A DNA stretch of 64,000 nt from Puffinus mauretanicus (Eukaryota > Chordata > Aves > Procellariiformes > Procellariidae): NCBI GenBank assembly GCA_023333565.1, contig JAJKFH010000102.1, positions 5,969,001 to 6,033,000 on the forward strand. The letters are read 5' to 3'. Position 1 is the stretch's first letter; every line of letters starts with the position of its first letter. The notes beneath the pieces are model-generated. The model was given only the letters and a program-made list of their open reading frames with translations, was not told the origin of the DNA and did no database searches. The position numbers were made by a program, and so were the translations under genes. Below, piece by piece: positions 13,169 through 24,626 of the stretch.

Positions 13169-13199
13169 CTTTTTTATTTTCTTTTTTTTTTTTTTTTTT
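13169..13199. repeat. Poly-T tract
   Basis: An 18-T run (13182-13199) preceded by T-rich sequence. It could be a slippage tract or the complement of a poly-A tail. No recognisable retrocopy follows it. Confidence 0.85.
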
Positions 13200-15790
13200 A
13201 TTAATGGCTTACTCAGCCACAGACCTTTTTGCTAGTTGCATCTGGCCTTTCTGCTCTGAATGGTCCTCACTCATAACCCCTACACATCCATGAGGATGAA
13301 TACATCATATCTGATATCTTTATGAGAAGGCTGGAGCTCCTGTGCTTTATTTTTCTCTCAGATGTCAATTAAATTCAGACTTTTCTTTGCTGCTGCTATC
13401 CAGTCCCTGCATCCAGCAGCCTGACAGCCGTATGGCACTGCCGGTTGTCTTCGGCCAGAGCCAGCTTCGCTGGGAACTTCATGCTGAGGAAGCATGAGCC
13501 TCTGCAAGACAGCAGTTCTTGCATCTCGACAGCAGGCATGAATGCAACAGTATGGATGTTTTTACAGGGGAGAGCCATGGCGGAGGCTGGCTTACAAGCA
13601 GGAAAGTATCGGGGACCACCACAGCACATGGTCTCTTTAGGAGGTTTCAGTGGCAGCAGAATAATAAACACACACAACCATGGAGAGGCAACGCAAGCCA
13701 AGGTAGAGGTAATGCGCTACCTTGTATCATTGCATTTACTTAGGAGAAGTCTGTGCCAGCAGTCAGTCAGAGGGACTGCAGGAGCAGCAGTGCAAGTCAC
13801 TACAGGAGCTCCGCAGAAGCCCCCAGCTCCCCTTGTGTCTCCAGCTTATTCAAATCCATGCACCCAGATGTTACAGGCTTTTCATTCATAGCTCATCTCT
13901 CCCCACACCTTCGCATTAGAAAGGCCCATGGGGAAGACATGCCTGAAGCAGGGTTCCTGCTGGGACATATCACAACAGTGATCCTTGTATCTAGCCCAAT
14001 CCCTCTTATTATACCTGAAAACAGTTTTTAAAAAAATGGTTTCCTGTGAAGTATGTTTATGTGGTTTTCCACAGTTATTCATTGTTAATAAAACCTTACA
14101 TTATCCTTTCGTTCAGCAGACAAGTTTTCAAAGCTTTAGTGGCAGAGCAGAGATTTGTGGGATGTTACGAGAAAGAGGCCTCATGGGAGGGCTGTGGGTT
14201 GGTTGGAATACAGAGCTGGGGCTGAGGGAGAATTGCTTTTGCACAGCAGGAAAGGTGCAGAAAGCTGAGACTGGGATTAAGAAATTATCTGTAAAATACT
14301 TCCTTGCTTTCTAATGCAGCAAACGAATGATGTAATGCAGAAAGCTATCTCAAAGAAATAATCTGCCTCAGATTTGGCCTTGCTTCTCTTCGAAGTGAGG
14401 AGTTGAGGCACAGGCACTAGCTGTGACTGTGGGACCATTTCTGTTTGCCCCCCAGCCTTTCTACCCTGCTGCTGTAATGAATGTGCAGGAGGAGAAACGG
14501 GGTGGTAATAAGCACCTGAGAGACACTGCTCTTGCTTGCTGATGTGCCACCATTGCTCAGATGACCGGAGAGATTCTGCAGGTAGTCAGGATTGTCAGGA
14601 TGTGCATTTAGGCCAGGGAGCCAATGTTTCCAAAGTACAACAGAGACCAGTTCATTTCAGAAGGATCAGCCCCAGAAATATACTTGTCGTCTTGCATGGA
14701 TTTGGCCAGGCAAGAGCTGGGGGGGAAGTCTTGGCACTATACATCCTTCCATGCTGGCAAATGGCAATAAAATGTCCATAGTGATTCACAAGAGTCTGAA
14801 GTGTGATAGAGAAATTGCACTTAGTGTTGATGTAGAGCTGTAAGAGGCTAGAAGCTGGTAGGACAGAAGACAGGATATGTCTCACTGGCAGTTGTGACAT
14901 AGATGGTGCAAGCAAACCACCCCATATCCATCAACCTGCATCCTCCCATATTCATCACGTGTAAGGTGGAGAAAAACCTTCTAAATGGTGTCAGCCACTC
15001 TGTGAATCACCTTCTCTGTCAACTGCTCTATCCCAAAGTGATTGGCAGTGAGACAGGAGGAGTGGATTGGAAGCTTGATAATGACAGCCCTCTTCTTAAG
15101 ACTCAGTCACTCTGTCATGTCAATATTCTTCATAGTTAAGCAGGAGCTCAACACAGATTTCCAGAAATACTGCCTTTCTTCTTGAAAATCTCTCTCTACT
15201 GTTAATCCTCCCTGGTTTGTAGTGCAAGTCTTCCTGCTAGACAGGCAGTCCAGTTGTGTGGAACAGAACAGAAGCTTGCAGGTGATACTGGACTTAAATT
15301 GTATTTTACTTTATTCAATGAATGAGTTCCAGTTCAGGAAGGTTGCAATTTGTAGGATCATAGCCATGCTGCAGTTCAGTGCAGTTTGCGAAAGGAAATG
15401 CAAACGGCAATCTGAAATGGTATCTTGGTGAAATGATTCCTGGAAGCAGCATGCTGAGAGAATAAGCAGTTAGGAAGCATGACATTTGACTGTATTTTGA
15501 AAAGCAGAGATAGTGGAAGAAGCTGATATGCTGTCTTTTTTTTTTCCCCAAGCATTGCTTTAGACTAGAGAGTGCATATCCACTTCTGTGGTGCAGATAC
15601 AGATTGATTATGACAGTTGAACTGAGAGGATGAGATTGTGAACTGTCATCATTTGGAGCAGAGCAAGTGGATCTTCTTCTCTCTGGGGTGATCACACTCC
15701 TGAAATATGCCTTTATCTCCCTGCACTTCTCTCATCATCACGGTGTATCTTCCTGGTCCAGCAGTTTTCACCATTTTTTTCATTTGTTTC

Positions 15791-15845
15791 TTTTCAGATC
15801 CCTGTTTGTGTTTTCAGATCCCTGTTTGTGTTTTCAGATCCCTGG
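15791..15845 (+). repeat. 20-bp tandem repeat, about 2.75 copies
   Basis: The unit TTTTCAGATCCCTGTTTGTG is present exactly at 15791-15810 and 15811-15830, and partially at 15831-15844. Each copy starts with TTTTCAG, a good match to a vertebrate 3' splice site, and it sits in a pyrimidine-rich stretch (about 15690-15850). The array lies in intron 2 of PDE3A in sense orientation. Confidence 0.95.
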
Positions 15846-17302
15846 TTTTTATACAATGTACTGGCTAAAGCTTGTAGTTCTTAATTGCTTCTTTATAAAT
15901 TCCTTTGAAGTAGTTCTGAGTTTTATGGTCTTCCTGTTAAAAAACATCAGTTAAGAGATTTTGTTCATGTGCACTTTTCCTTTTTCAGTTTTCCAGTTGC
16001 AAACTGTTAAGAAAAACGCTTAGGGCATCAGTTATACTTGCTTGTTGGTTTAAGGGGGAGTTGAAAGGTATTGGCATCTGACAAAGTTGCTGGTTACCTT
16101 TAAGTACCCATAGAGAAACTTGTAGACTTTCAGAGAGTTTAATCTGCTGAAATTCAAGTCCTCTGCTTTAGCACAAGCTAAAGCTATCTGCATGTTTTCA
16201 GATTGCAAATTCTTCAAATTGCCAAAATTCGGACATCCATATGCCAATCTCTGAAACAAAAACTACACTAAGAATGTTCTGAGTTGAGTGGTGCACCTCA
16301 AAGAGGTTAGTAGTTAATGATGAGTAAAAGAGTGTCCCTTAGTCTTGAACACAATCATTATAAATTTTTGGCTTCCTGTTTTCAGAGATGAACCCAATTT
16401 TGGAATGAACATGATTAATGTACTTAATGTTCTACTGAGCAGTGATTATGCCTAGTCTTCAGCCAGGATGCTTCCACTGGTGTGTTAATAGTAGCATTGC
16501 TAAAGGATGTGAGCTGCTCTAATCTTCTTTACAGAGTTTCCACAGTGCCGTTAATGACAGAAGATGTCTTCAGTAATGAGGACAAAATTAGCTGACTGAT
16601 TTCACACTATAATGGAAACTTTGGTTTAAAGGCATTTTTATTAATACTGTTTTAATATTTTTTTTTCCCTGTGCTTTGTGTCCATACTAGGGAAGACATG
16701 TATGCTGTAATTGCTGCTCTCTGGGATAGTTTTAAAGAATAAATAAGTGAAAGTATTTCCTATTGTTTCTTCTTTACAAGAACACATGCTGAACTCTCTA
16801 GTAGCTCATTTTATGAGTTTCCCAGTGGAAAAGCACACAGCTGATCGGCTCTGTTCTCAACAGCAGATGTTCTTTTTCTGCTTGACTTTAGTAGTGAACC
16901 ATAATTTTGTTCTGTGTCTGATGGATCAGTGTTCAAAATTTCAAAATGAATTATTGGAGCAGCCTCCTGAGATTTTTGAATAAGCCAGAGCTGGAGTAAA
17001 TCTTAAAGTCAAGTCATAAAAAAGAAAATTTCATGTTGGGTTGGATTTTACAGATCAAAGGTTCATTGTGTAATGGGTCTGCATTGTTCAGTTTTCAATT
17101 CCTAAATAACCTTGCATGTTACAAGAGCAGTATGAATTCTTGCAGTCCATAAAGGAAGTCTGGAGATTATCAGACCCGAATCTAGAGTTCATAATTATTG
17201 AGTTACTGGGCTTTATGCAGGACTAAAAAAGCTGCTTGTTACAGTGAATAGACAAGCCCCTAGAGGAGGGTAGAGGCATCAGTTATTGAACTGCAAAAAA
17301 GT

Positions 17303-17317
17303 AAAAAAAAAAAAAAA
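17303..17317 (+). repeat. A-tract next to the CR1 5' boundary
   Basis: An uninterrupted 15-A run lies a few bases upstream of where recognisable CR1 sequence begins. It may be part of the pre-insertion target or a slippage tract. Confidence 0.8.
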
Positions 17318-17328
17318 TCTGCACAAAA

Positions 17329-18176
17329 AAGGTATCTTTATTAATGACCTGGATGATGGACAGAGTGCACCCTCAGCAAAAAGGAATCTTATGAAGTTCC
17401 ATGGAGGGAAATACAAAGTCCTCCCACAACTGGGGAGAAATAACTGCAGGCACCAGTACAGACTAGGGACTGACTGGCTGGGGAGCACCTTGGCAGAGAA
17501 GGACTTTGGGGGTCATGATGGATGCCAGCTGAACATGAGCCAGCAATGCATCCTTGTGGCAAAGAAAGCCAACAGTATCCTGGACTGCATTGGGCAGAGC
17601 ACTGCCGACAGCTTGAGGGAGGTGAAACTTCTCCTCAGCTCAGCACTGGTGAGACACGTCTGGAGCGTGGGGTGCAGGTCTGTGCTCCCCAGCACAAAAG
17701 AGACACAGAAATACTGGAGTGTGTCCAACAAAGGACCACAACGGTGATTAAGGGACTGGAGCATCTGTCATATGAGGGGAAGCTGAGAGAGCTAGGACTG
17801 TTCAGCCTGGAAAAGAGAAGGCTCAGGGGGATCTTATCAACGTGTATAAATACCTGATGGGAGGAAGTAAAGGAGATGGAGCGAGACTCTTCTCGGTGGT
17901 GCCCAGTGACTGGACAAGAGGCAATGGGTACAAACCGAAATACAGGAATTCCCATTTAAAAATAAGAAAGAACTTGTTCACTGTGAGGGTGACCAAGCAC
18001 TGGAACAGATTTACCCAGAGAGGCTGTGGAGCCTTCATCCTCGGAGATACTCAAAACCCAAGTGGATACAGTCCTGCGCAGCCGGCTTTGGCTGACACTG
18101 CTTTGACCAGGGGAGTTGGACTGGATGATGTTCAGAAGTCCCTTCCCTACCCTCAACTCTTCTGTGGTTCTGTGTC
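17329..18176 (+). mobile_element. CR1 LINE fragment, 5'-truncated, defective ORF2 3' end
   Basis: Conceptual translation gives successive blocks of the CR1 reverse transcriptase C-terminal part, in shifting frames: FINDLDDG at about 17335, NLMKF, SLAEKD-like and MSQQC...VAKKAN, then [18 protein letters not shown] (about 17757-17811), then LFSVVPSDWTRGNG and HWNRF, and GVGLDDV near the 3' end. Frame changes and stops make it non-functional. The stretch that normally follows FINDLDDG...LSK, which carries the catalytic aspartate pair motif (FADD), is missing through a deletion at about 17375. The 3' end shows decayed copies of the CR1 octamer-type repeat (TTCTGTGG TTCTGTGT). It lies sense to PDE3A inside intron 2. 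Confidence 0.92.
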
Positions 18177-18660
18177 CTGAGTCGTCGTGAAGATAGGCTT
18201 CCATGGGGCACTGTTTTTTCCCCTAAATAGGAAATTTCACTAAATTTAGCAGCTCAAAGCTGTGATGAGGTGCATTAGTGCTACCAGATACTTGTCTCCG
18301 CTAATATTCACATATTTGCTGGTAAGCAGAGTTGCCAAGAAGGTCCTGCTGAGAGTGTGGTGCCGCAGCGTACCATTCTGTGGCACTTGCAGATCATAAT
18401 GTGTTAACTGGTGTCCTTCTTATTTCTGGATGATGCTGGTAAAAGGGATGGGAAAAGTCCAGAGAGAAGGGGAATGGAATCTTTTTTTACTAATTCTTAA
18501 ATCTTATTCTTGGTGATCCTATCCTGCGTGTTGAGGTGTGGAAGCGGAAGGTGAGCTTGTAACGTTTTAAAGACTCATGCTCTCTATATCTCAGCCCTAT
18601 CCAGTAGCTGAAAGACATGTGGCAGTAGCAGATATTTGCCTTTTCATTTTCCCTACATCT

Positions 18661-18683
18661 CCACACACACACACACACACACA
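18661..18683. repeat. CA dinucleotide microsatellite
   Basis: An uninterrupted CA run of about 11 units followed by AAAA. It is a likely length-polymorphic site. Confidence 0.95.
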
Positions 18684-21600
18684 AAAATTGGGAGGAGGGG
18701 AAAAAAGCCATAGATGGAGAAGAGGTGTCAGAAAAAAATCTTTCCAAACAGAGCTGGTGCTTTATTAAAAACCGGCTACCAAAGTAGTGATTTAAAACAT
18801 GTAATCCCTTTTCAGACTACATGGATAGTATTTTGGTAGAAACCCAAATAGCCTTTCTTTCTGTTTCCAGTAACTTTGCTTCTGAAGCACAAGAGCTCAC
18901 TTCTCTAAAAATGAGCTCTAAAAATGAAAAAATGTCATGTGTTAATACTGTGCATTATTCTTCTGGTATCTGACAGACAAAAAATTTGAAATTTTCTGTC
19001 ATGTATGGTTTTGAAAGTTCATATGCTGTTCTTACATATGTGCCCTCAGCTTCAGAGTAAACCTCACACATATGGCATTTTCAGTTTTCACATCGAGGAT
19101 AGGGGGACCTGAATCTTCAAAGTTAAGTGACGGATATGATAGAAATGTGGAATGGCAATAAGCTTTTTGTGTGTCATATTATCACGGACTAATTTTTATA
19201 GGTGTCTAAAAATAGTAACTCTCTTCATATAGAGATTGTGTTTTAGGACTCCTGGAGGGGTTTATGTGCTTGCTTCTTTTAAATTAACAGTTGGAGTTGA
19301 GTGAACAATCTGCAAATAATTATTTTGTATTAAGTTCTTCATTAAGATGCAGGAAAGGAAAGGGGGTAGCTGACAAGAGAAGCTGCAGTAGTACTTTCTA
19401 TTCCTTACAACTCTGTGGGATGAGAAAGTGATGAATAGCTGAAGTCCACGATTAGAATCTTAAAGGATCAACGTTGCCTCTGAGACAGAGCAGTCTCAGA
19501 ATGGCGATTGTTGCTGGGATTTTGATGTGGTTCCATTCGCATCACAGAAACAGCCCCTGGACAAAATCACCCTGTAGATTTTGACTCATTTCTGTCCAGA
19601 TAGTTGTTAAAAAGTATGATTGTACGTGTGCTTTCTGTGTGTAGCTGCCACCTCCTGTCTTACAAACAGAGACTAACTTTCTTTTTTGAGCTATTACTAA
19701 TATTAGCATTGATGGTGGGTACAGCTTGATGTTGGCGGAGGAGCAACGCAAGGCACAGTGTCTCCTTCGTCAAAGGACACGGTACAGATGGACAGTGGTA
19801 CATCAGCATCTCAGTTGTGATAACCCTCCCCCAGCATGCTTACGCTATAGCAGAAAAGGGCATGCTGTTCAGTGTATGTTTTTTGCTGAAGAGCAAGTAC
19901 AGCATGGAAGAGGAGGAAAAGTAGAAACTGAAATGGAAGTGCCTTAAGAGGGGCGTGAATCAGTAAGGCACACTATCTTGTCCTGTACCAGACACATTAT
20001 CTGGAGTAAATCTCATAATCTCTCGATGTGGGGTATCCTATTGGCTTTGGGACTGCATAGACAGCACCTTTCTTTCAAGATTGTGATGCTCCTTCTCCAC
20101 CCCCTCGCCCCTGACACTGACTCTTAGAGTTGGGAAGAAGAAACTGGAAAAGTTATGCAACTGGGAGGTGGATTCCTGAGATGCTCGAGGTCCTAGGGAT
20201 GTGCTATTTTTGTTGCTGCAGGCATTTAAAAAAATGTACTTCCAACATTTTGTTTTGGAATTATTGCTGGAGTTCTGAAGTCCAGGAATTTTTAGCAAGT
20301 CCTCACCATGGGAGCAGAAAGAAACAAATCCAAGATATTTTAATATGGCACACATAGTTCTGTTGTTGCCAAAGGGAAGTGCTCTACTTAAATGTCAAGA
20401 CAATGTTAGCAACAGCTGACTTGAGAGAAATGATCTGGTGATCCCAGTCCAGTTTCTAATGGTCAACTGTCTTTCACTGAAAACTCTACCTCAGTCTTTC
20501 AGTGCCGGGGAGGCATTTATTGTGTAATGGATATGTAACCTGCACTCTGCTCACTTCTTCAAGTCAGGCTTTTCAGAGTCCTTGTAGTAGGGTAGATGAG
20601 CCTTCCTTTGTCAACATCTCTTTTGTGTGCTCTAGAGGGAATCACTTGAGGTGGCAATCACATAAAGGCGCAACACAATTTCTGGGTCAGACTTTTCTTC
20701 TGGTGATATTTGGAAGTGCACCTCCTATTTCTCTTTAATTAAAAATTGGTGTCTCTTGATCTCAGCTGTCTTTGCTAGGGAGATAAATAAGCAGTACTAT
20801 TTTAACTGGTATGGTTCTTTCCATCGTGGCACTTGATCTCATTTGGAGTACTTTTCTCTGTTTTCCTCTTACTTGCCTGATCATCCCTCCCAGTATGAAG
20901 CTAACTAGTTAGAACCTGTCCCACTCATATCCCCCTGCTACGTTGGAGTAACACTGATGACATCAAAGGACCTTTTTGGCCGTTACCATGAAATTGGAAT
21001 TTAACTTAGTCTTGTCTGTAAGTTTCTCACACTGCCGTAAAATCTTTTACGCATATTGATCCTGGGCCCGTTTTAAATGCCATTTTTAGCTCAGCAATAC
21101 ATGATTCTTATTTTTCCAGATATTACTCCAGGGACCCCAGCCTGACTACTACTCCCGTTCAACTGTAATGCCTGCCCAGTCCTTTATGAAAATTGCTGTG
21201 TACTACTGGCATCCCAGACACGTGTTTTCAGCTGACCAGAGTGCATGTCAGCACTTACTAACTTTTCTTCACCTCCACATTTGATGATATTCTTCTGTAT
21301 GCTTAATTTACTGTATTAGGGCCTGTGTACCTTTTTTTTTTCTTCAGAAAAGTTCTAATACCTTTTAACTTTACGTTTTGACTCATCAGAAGCCTAGTAT
21401 AGAAACCTCAGACCTGCTTCCTCCTAATTCCCTTCTAGATTCCTCTCAGGCCTCCTTTGTATCATCTTTGGCTCTAGGTAGGCCCTTGAATCCAGGCAAA
21501 GTTGCCTTAGCCTTGCCAACCTTTTTTTCCTTTTGAAACATTTCTAATACGGAACTTTTCTCATCCACAAAATGCAGTCTGGGTTCTCAGTATTTAAACC

Positions 21601-23199
21601 TTAATCCCTGCGATGTCCATTGCTACGATCTTTAAAAAATGCCCTTTTCAGTTAAGGACAAAATCTTCAAATTGTTCTCGTTATTCCTGTCCATCTGTTA
21701 CTACTTCTAACGATTTGATCTGCTCTCATCAGAGCCTATCTATACCTTTCAGTTTTTATCCTATGTCTAAACTTAACTCTTTCACTGTGCCATTTGACAG
21801 TATCATAACCTAGTGACTCACACTAAACCAGTAAAACAAAAGACAACTCTCGCAAATGTCTTTATAACTTCATTTTGTTTCTGCTGATCTTTAGTATTTG
21901 TTGTTTTTTTTTCCTATTCAGAACATTTTTTCATTTTTCTTGTTATTACATTTTATAAGCCAAATCCTATTGCCTTATTGTACTACAACACCTGTTATCT
22001 TACATGAGAATATTGATAATTTACAGACCAAAAATTGGCTCTCGTAGTACTATAACTTAATTAGTTTGGCTTTTTTACTCAGGTGACAGAAAATGCCCAT
22101 CTCTGCAACAGTGCTTTCACAGAAACATCATAACAGATGATGTGACCATGTTTTTACTGTTTTCTGCATTTTTTTGGCTTGCCACCCAGAGAACAAAGTG
22201 AATTTGGCATTGCTATTTCAGTTTATAAAAATACATTCTTTGTCTATGTCATGTAATTTGACTTTATTTTATTTGCCTTCTTTCTGTTAAAAAGTCACTA
22301 ATCAGTGAATATTTATTTTATTTTATTGTATCATGATTCATTAATGAGGATGAATGATTTAAAAGTACTGCGGGGGGGATGCAATTATAAATAGGAGTAG
22401 GTATGAAAACTGTGAAAATCTGAGGTAGGATTGCCACTCTGTCGAGGGGGATGGCATAGGCTGCCCTGTGTATAATGTGCTCTGGATGCCTTAGCGGGGT
22501 GTAACCTGATTTCTAAATTCCTGGCAGCCGGAAATACTGCTCAGTGAGAATTGCCATCCAGGTGATGCCTTAATTTGTCATGTCTGTGTGAGGATATTAT
22601 ATTAACATCAAGCAAGATTTTTTCAAAAGTGCAAGAAAATGACTCATTGCCTTCTACTTTTTGCCAGCATCTAGAATAGGGTCGGTACCAATGTATCCCG
22701 ATTTCTTTTGTGCAGAGTACGCTGTGGGGTGGGAAGGGTATTGGGGGGATAGTGGCCCCATTTGTGGGTTTCTGCTGCCGCCAGGATGCCGGAGCACTTG
22801 CTGTGTACTCAGTTTTCAAAATGAAACTTGGCAGAAAACTGCCCTGTCCGGTGTCAGTGAATTCATCTCTTCAGCTGCTATTGCTGCACACAGGTTTACC
22901 TTCTGGGCTCAGTAATTGTCAGAAGACTTCTCAATTATTTAACGTGGATCAGCGTGTTGTGAGACCTTGACGTCACCATTTGCCTCATGTTGTCCGCTTC
23001 ATGACTCTGTGGTTTAAGTTTTGAGGCCGCATGCAAAGCTCTTGCTGGTTTTCTCCTGTACTAGCTTTCCTGCTGCAAGAGACAAGATTTTTTCCATGCT
23101 CCATGTTTGATGCACTGTAGAAGGAAGAAATAGGAGAGAATTGGCAGTATTTACATTTGAGTTAATGAGCAAGGACAATTCTTCTGATGCTGCCTCCTG

Positions 23200-23545
23200 C
23201 TAGCAAGAGAGCACTATGTAATCCTTTCATAAACCTAATCCAAGCTCTATCTTAACTGTCACTTCACTTCCCAAATTCTCCTCTAGCGGTAAGGAACAGT
23301 CTTCTAATTACCTACTTACATTTATGTCCATCCCATTTGTTACAATCCAACATTATCCTGTAGCATAAACCAGCCGCCTCTCTAGGGTATTTTAAAGAGC
23401 AATCATATCCCCTCTCAGCCATCAGCCTGCTACATTAGATAGGGTTTGCTTTTTCTAGTCTGACCATAGGTTATTTTCTTCCTTCCTTTAAAGGCTCTTT
23501 TCTGCATTTGTTGCAGTTAGGTGGAATTCAACTTTCTGCATAAAT
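23200..23545 (-). mobile_element. Old CR1-like LINE relic (antisense)
   Basis: The + strand contains the reverse complement of landmarks common to old CR1 elements. In order these are a stretch near 23395-23430 with CAATCATATCCCCTCTCAGC, then TTTTTCTAGTCTGACCATAGG, then CTTTAAAGGCTCTTTTCTGC followed by ATTTGTTGCAGTT. In intact elements this region encodes the end of the reverse transcriptase ORF. It is too decayed for an open frame, and its boundaries are approximate. Confidence 0.6.
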
Positions 23546-24583
23546 TGGATAGAAATTAGAGTCCACCTAGGTATCTGATCAAAGGAAAGAACATAAATCA
23601 AATCTAAATCCTATTTTTTAATCCTCTTGTAAAGCACAAGCCATTTATTTCAACTTCAGAGCATAAAGTTTTTCCTCTATGTGGTATTTCAAGAGACGAC
23701 TATCTGTGCCTTGTTCAATGGCACAAAACTTCCCTGCACCTAGCGAAAAGGCTTTTTCTGCTTTATCTAAGTATTATGTTTTCTTGTTGTGACTGCATTG
23801 CATCATTGCCTTGTATTTGTTCTTGAATTGAATAGTGAACATGATCTTGTCCATCTAAATGGAGAATCTTTCAATTTGGGCTGATGGGAAGCTCTTATTG
23901 CTAGTCTCCAGGAGTATAGCCTTTAGCTGCACTACTGAATTGTGTCCGTTTCTATCACTGCCCCCCCCATCCAGTTTTTCGTTATGAAGTCCCAGTTCTC
24001 TGTTGTGTGGGCAATGTCTTCGAACGCTGTCGTCAGCACGTGTCGTTTGCTGACTGTACTTCTCGTGAAGTCTCATTTATAAGAATATTAATTATGATCT
24101 TTCCTAAGACTGACCTGGCCTTTGAGAAATTAAAAAAATGATCTCTCTGCAGCCCACACTGGCACATCCTCATAGGTGGTTCCTCATAATTTTTGTCACT
24201 AATTTCCTCAGCAGCAGCAGCCAGCCTAACAGTTTCCCATCTGATGTGGGTAACGGAAGTAACTGTGAAAAAACAGCATGTGTGATGTCGGTGGGGAAGA
24301 GGATGAGGGGACTCTGACACTGAGTCTGTCTCTGCTGTCTGGAGGACTGTAGCGATAGAAGCAAATGTCATGCAGCTGCATACAGGTTAAGTTCTTCAGG
24401 GACAAATAGTAGAAATGTACGATCCAAACTGGCAGGTTAACCTGCCATTTGTGGTGTGTATGATGAGCAAAGAGCAAGGTAGAGGCTGAGCAAAATGTAT
24501 TTAGTGAATAATTTGTATAATGTATGAATGGTGAAGATTGATAGTGTTCTTGGACATTTTAAGCACAAGATCTCTTAAATTAT

Positions 24584-24626
24584 GAGAGAGAGAGATATAT
24601 ATAATGTTTGATATATATATATATAT
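24584..24626. repeat. Compound GA/TA microsatellite
   Basis: A GA run (24584-24595) passes into TA, then a short spacer ATGTTTGATA that recurs after a second (AT)8 run (24611-24626). The repeated spacer suggests that the AT array was duplicated together with its flank. Confidence 0.9.

Larger units (their letters stand above)
3806..17328 (+). other. PDE3A: PDE3A intron 2, first segment (to the 17.3 kb CR1)
   Basis: This is AT-rich intronic sequence without a recognisable exon. Contents seen are a 15-bp direct repeat AATGCAAGTAAAACC at 5852-5866 and 5874-5888, a TG/TA palindromic microsatellite (7694-7729), a CpG-retaining patch (about 8590-8960), an ATGT microsatellite (9334-9352), an old CR1 relic (about 9885-10240), a G-run cluster (11732-11763), a poly-T tract (13169-13199), a 20-bp tandem repeat (15791-15845) and a 15-A tract (17303-17317). 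The open frames at 13.4-14.3 kb overlap on both strands and resemble no protein I know. The rest is plain intron. Confidence 0.85.

Noticed and set aside
13396..14314. Several overlapping medium open frames on both strands
   Set aside because: Several frames on both strands overlap, which argues for sparse stop codons from local composition, not coding. None resembles a known protein.
15667..15954. Hydrophobic 95-codon frame that looks like a membrane protein
   Set aside because: The Phe/Leu/Ser content is a by-product of the pyrimidine-rich DNA and the 20-bp tandem repeat, which supplies part of the frame.
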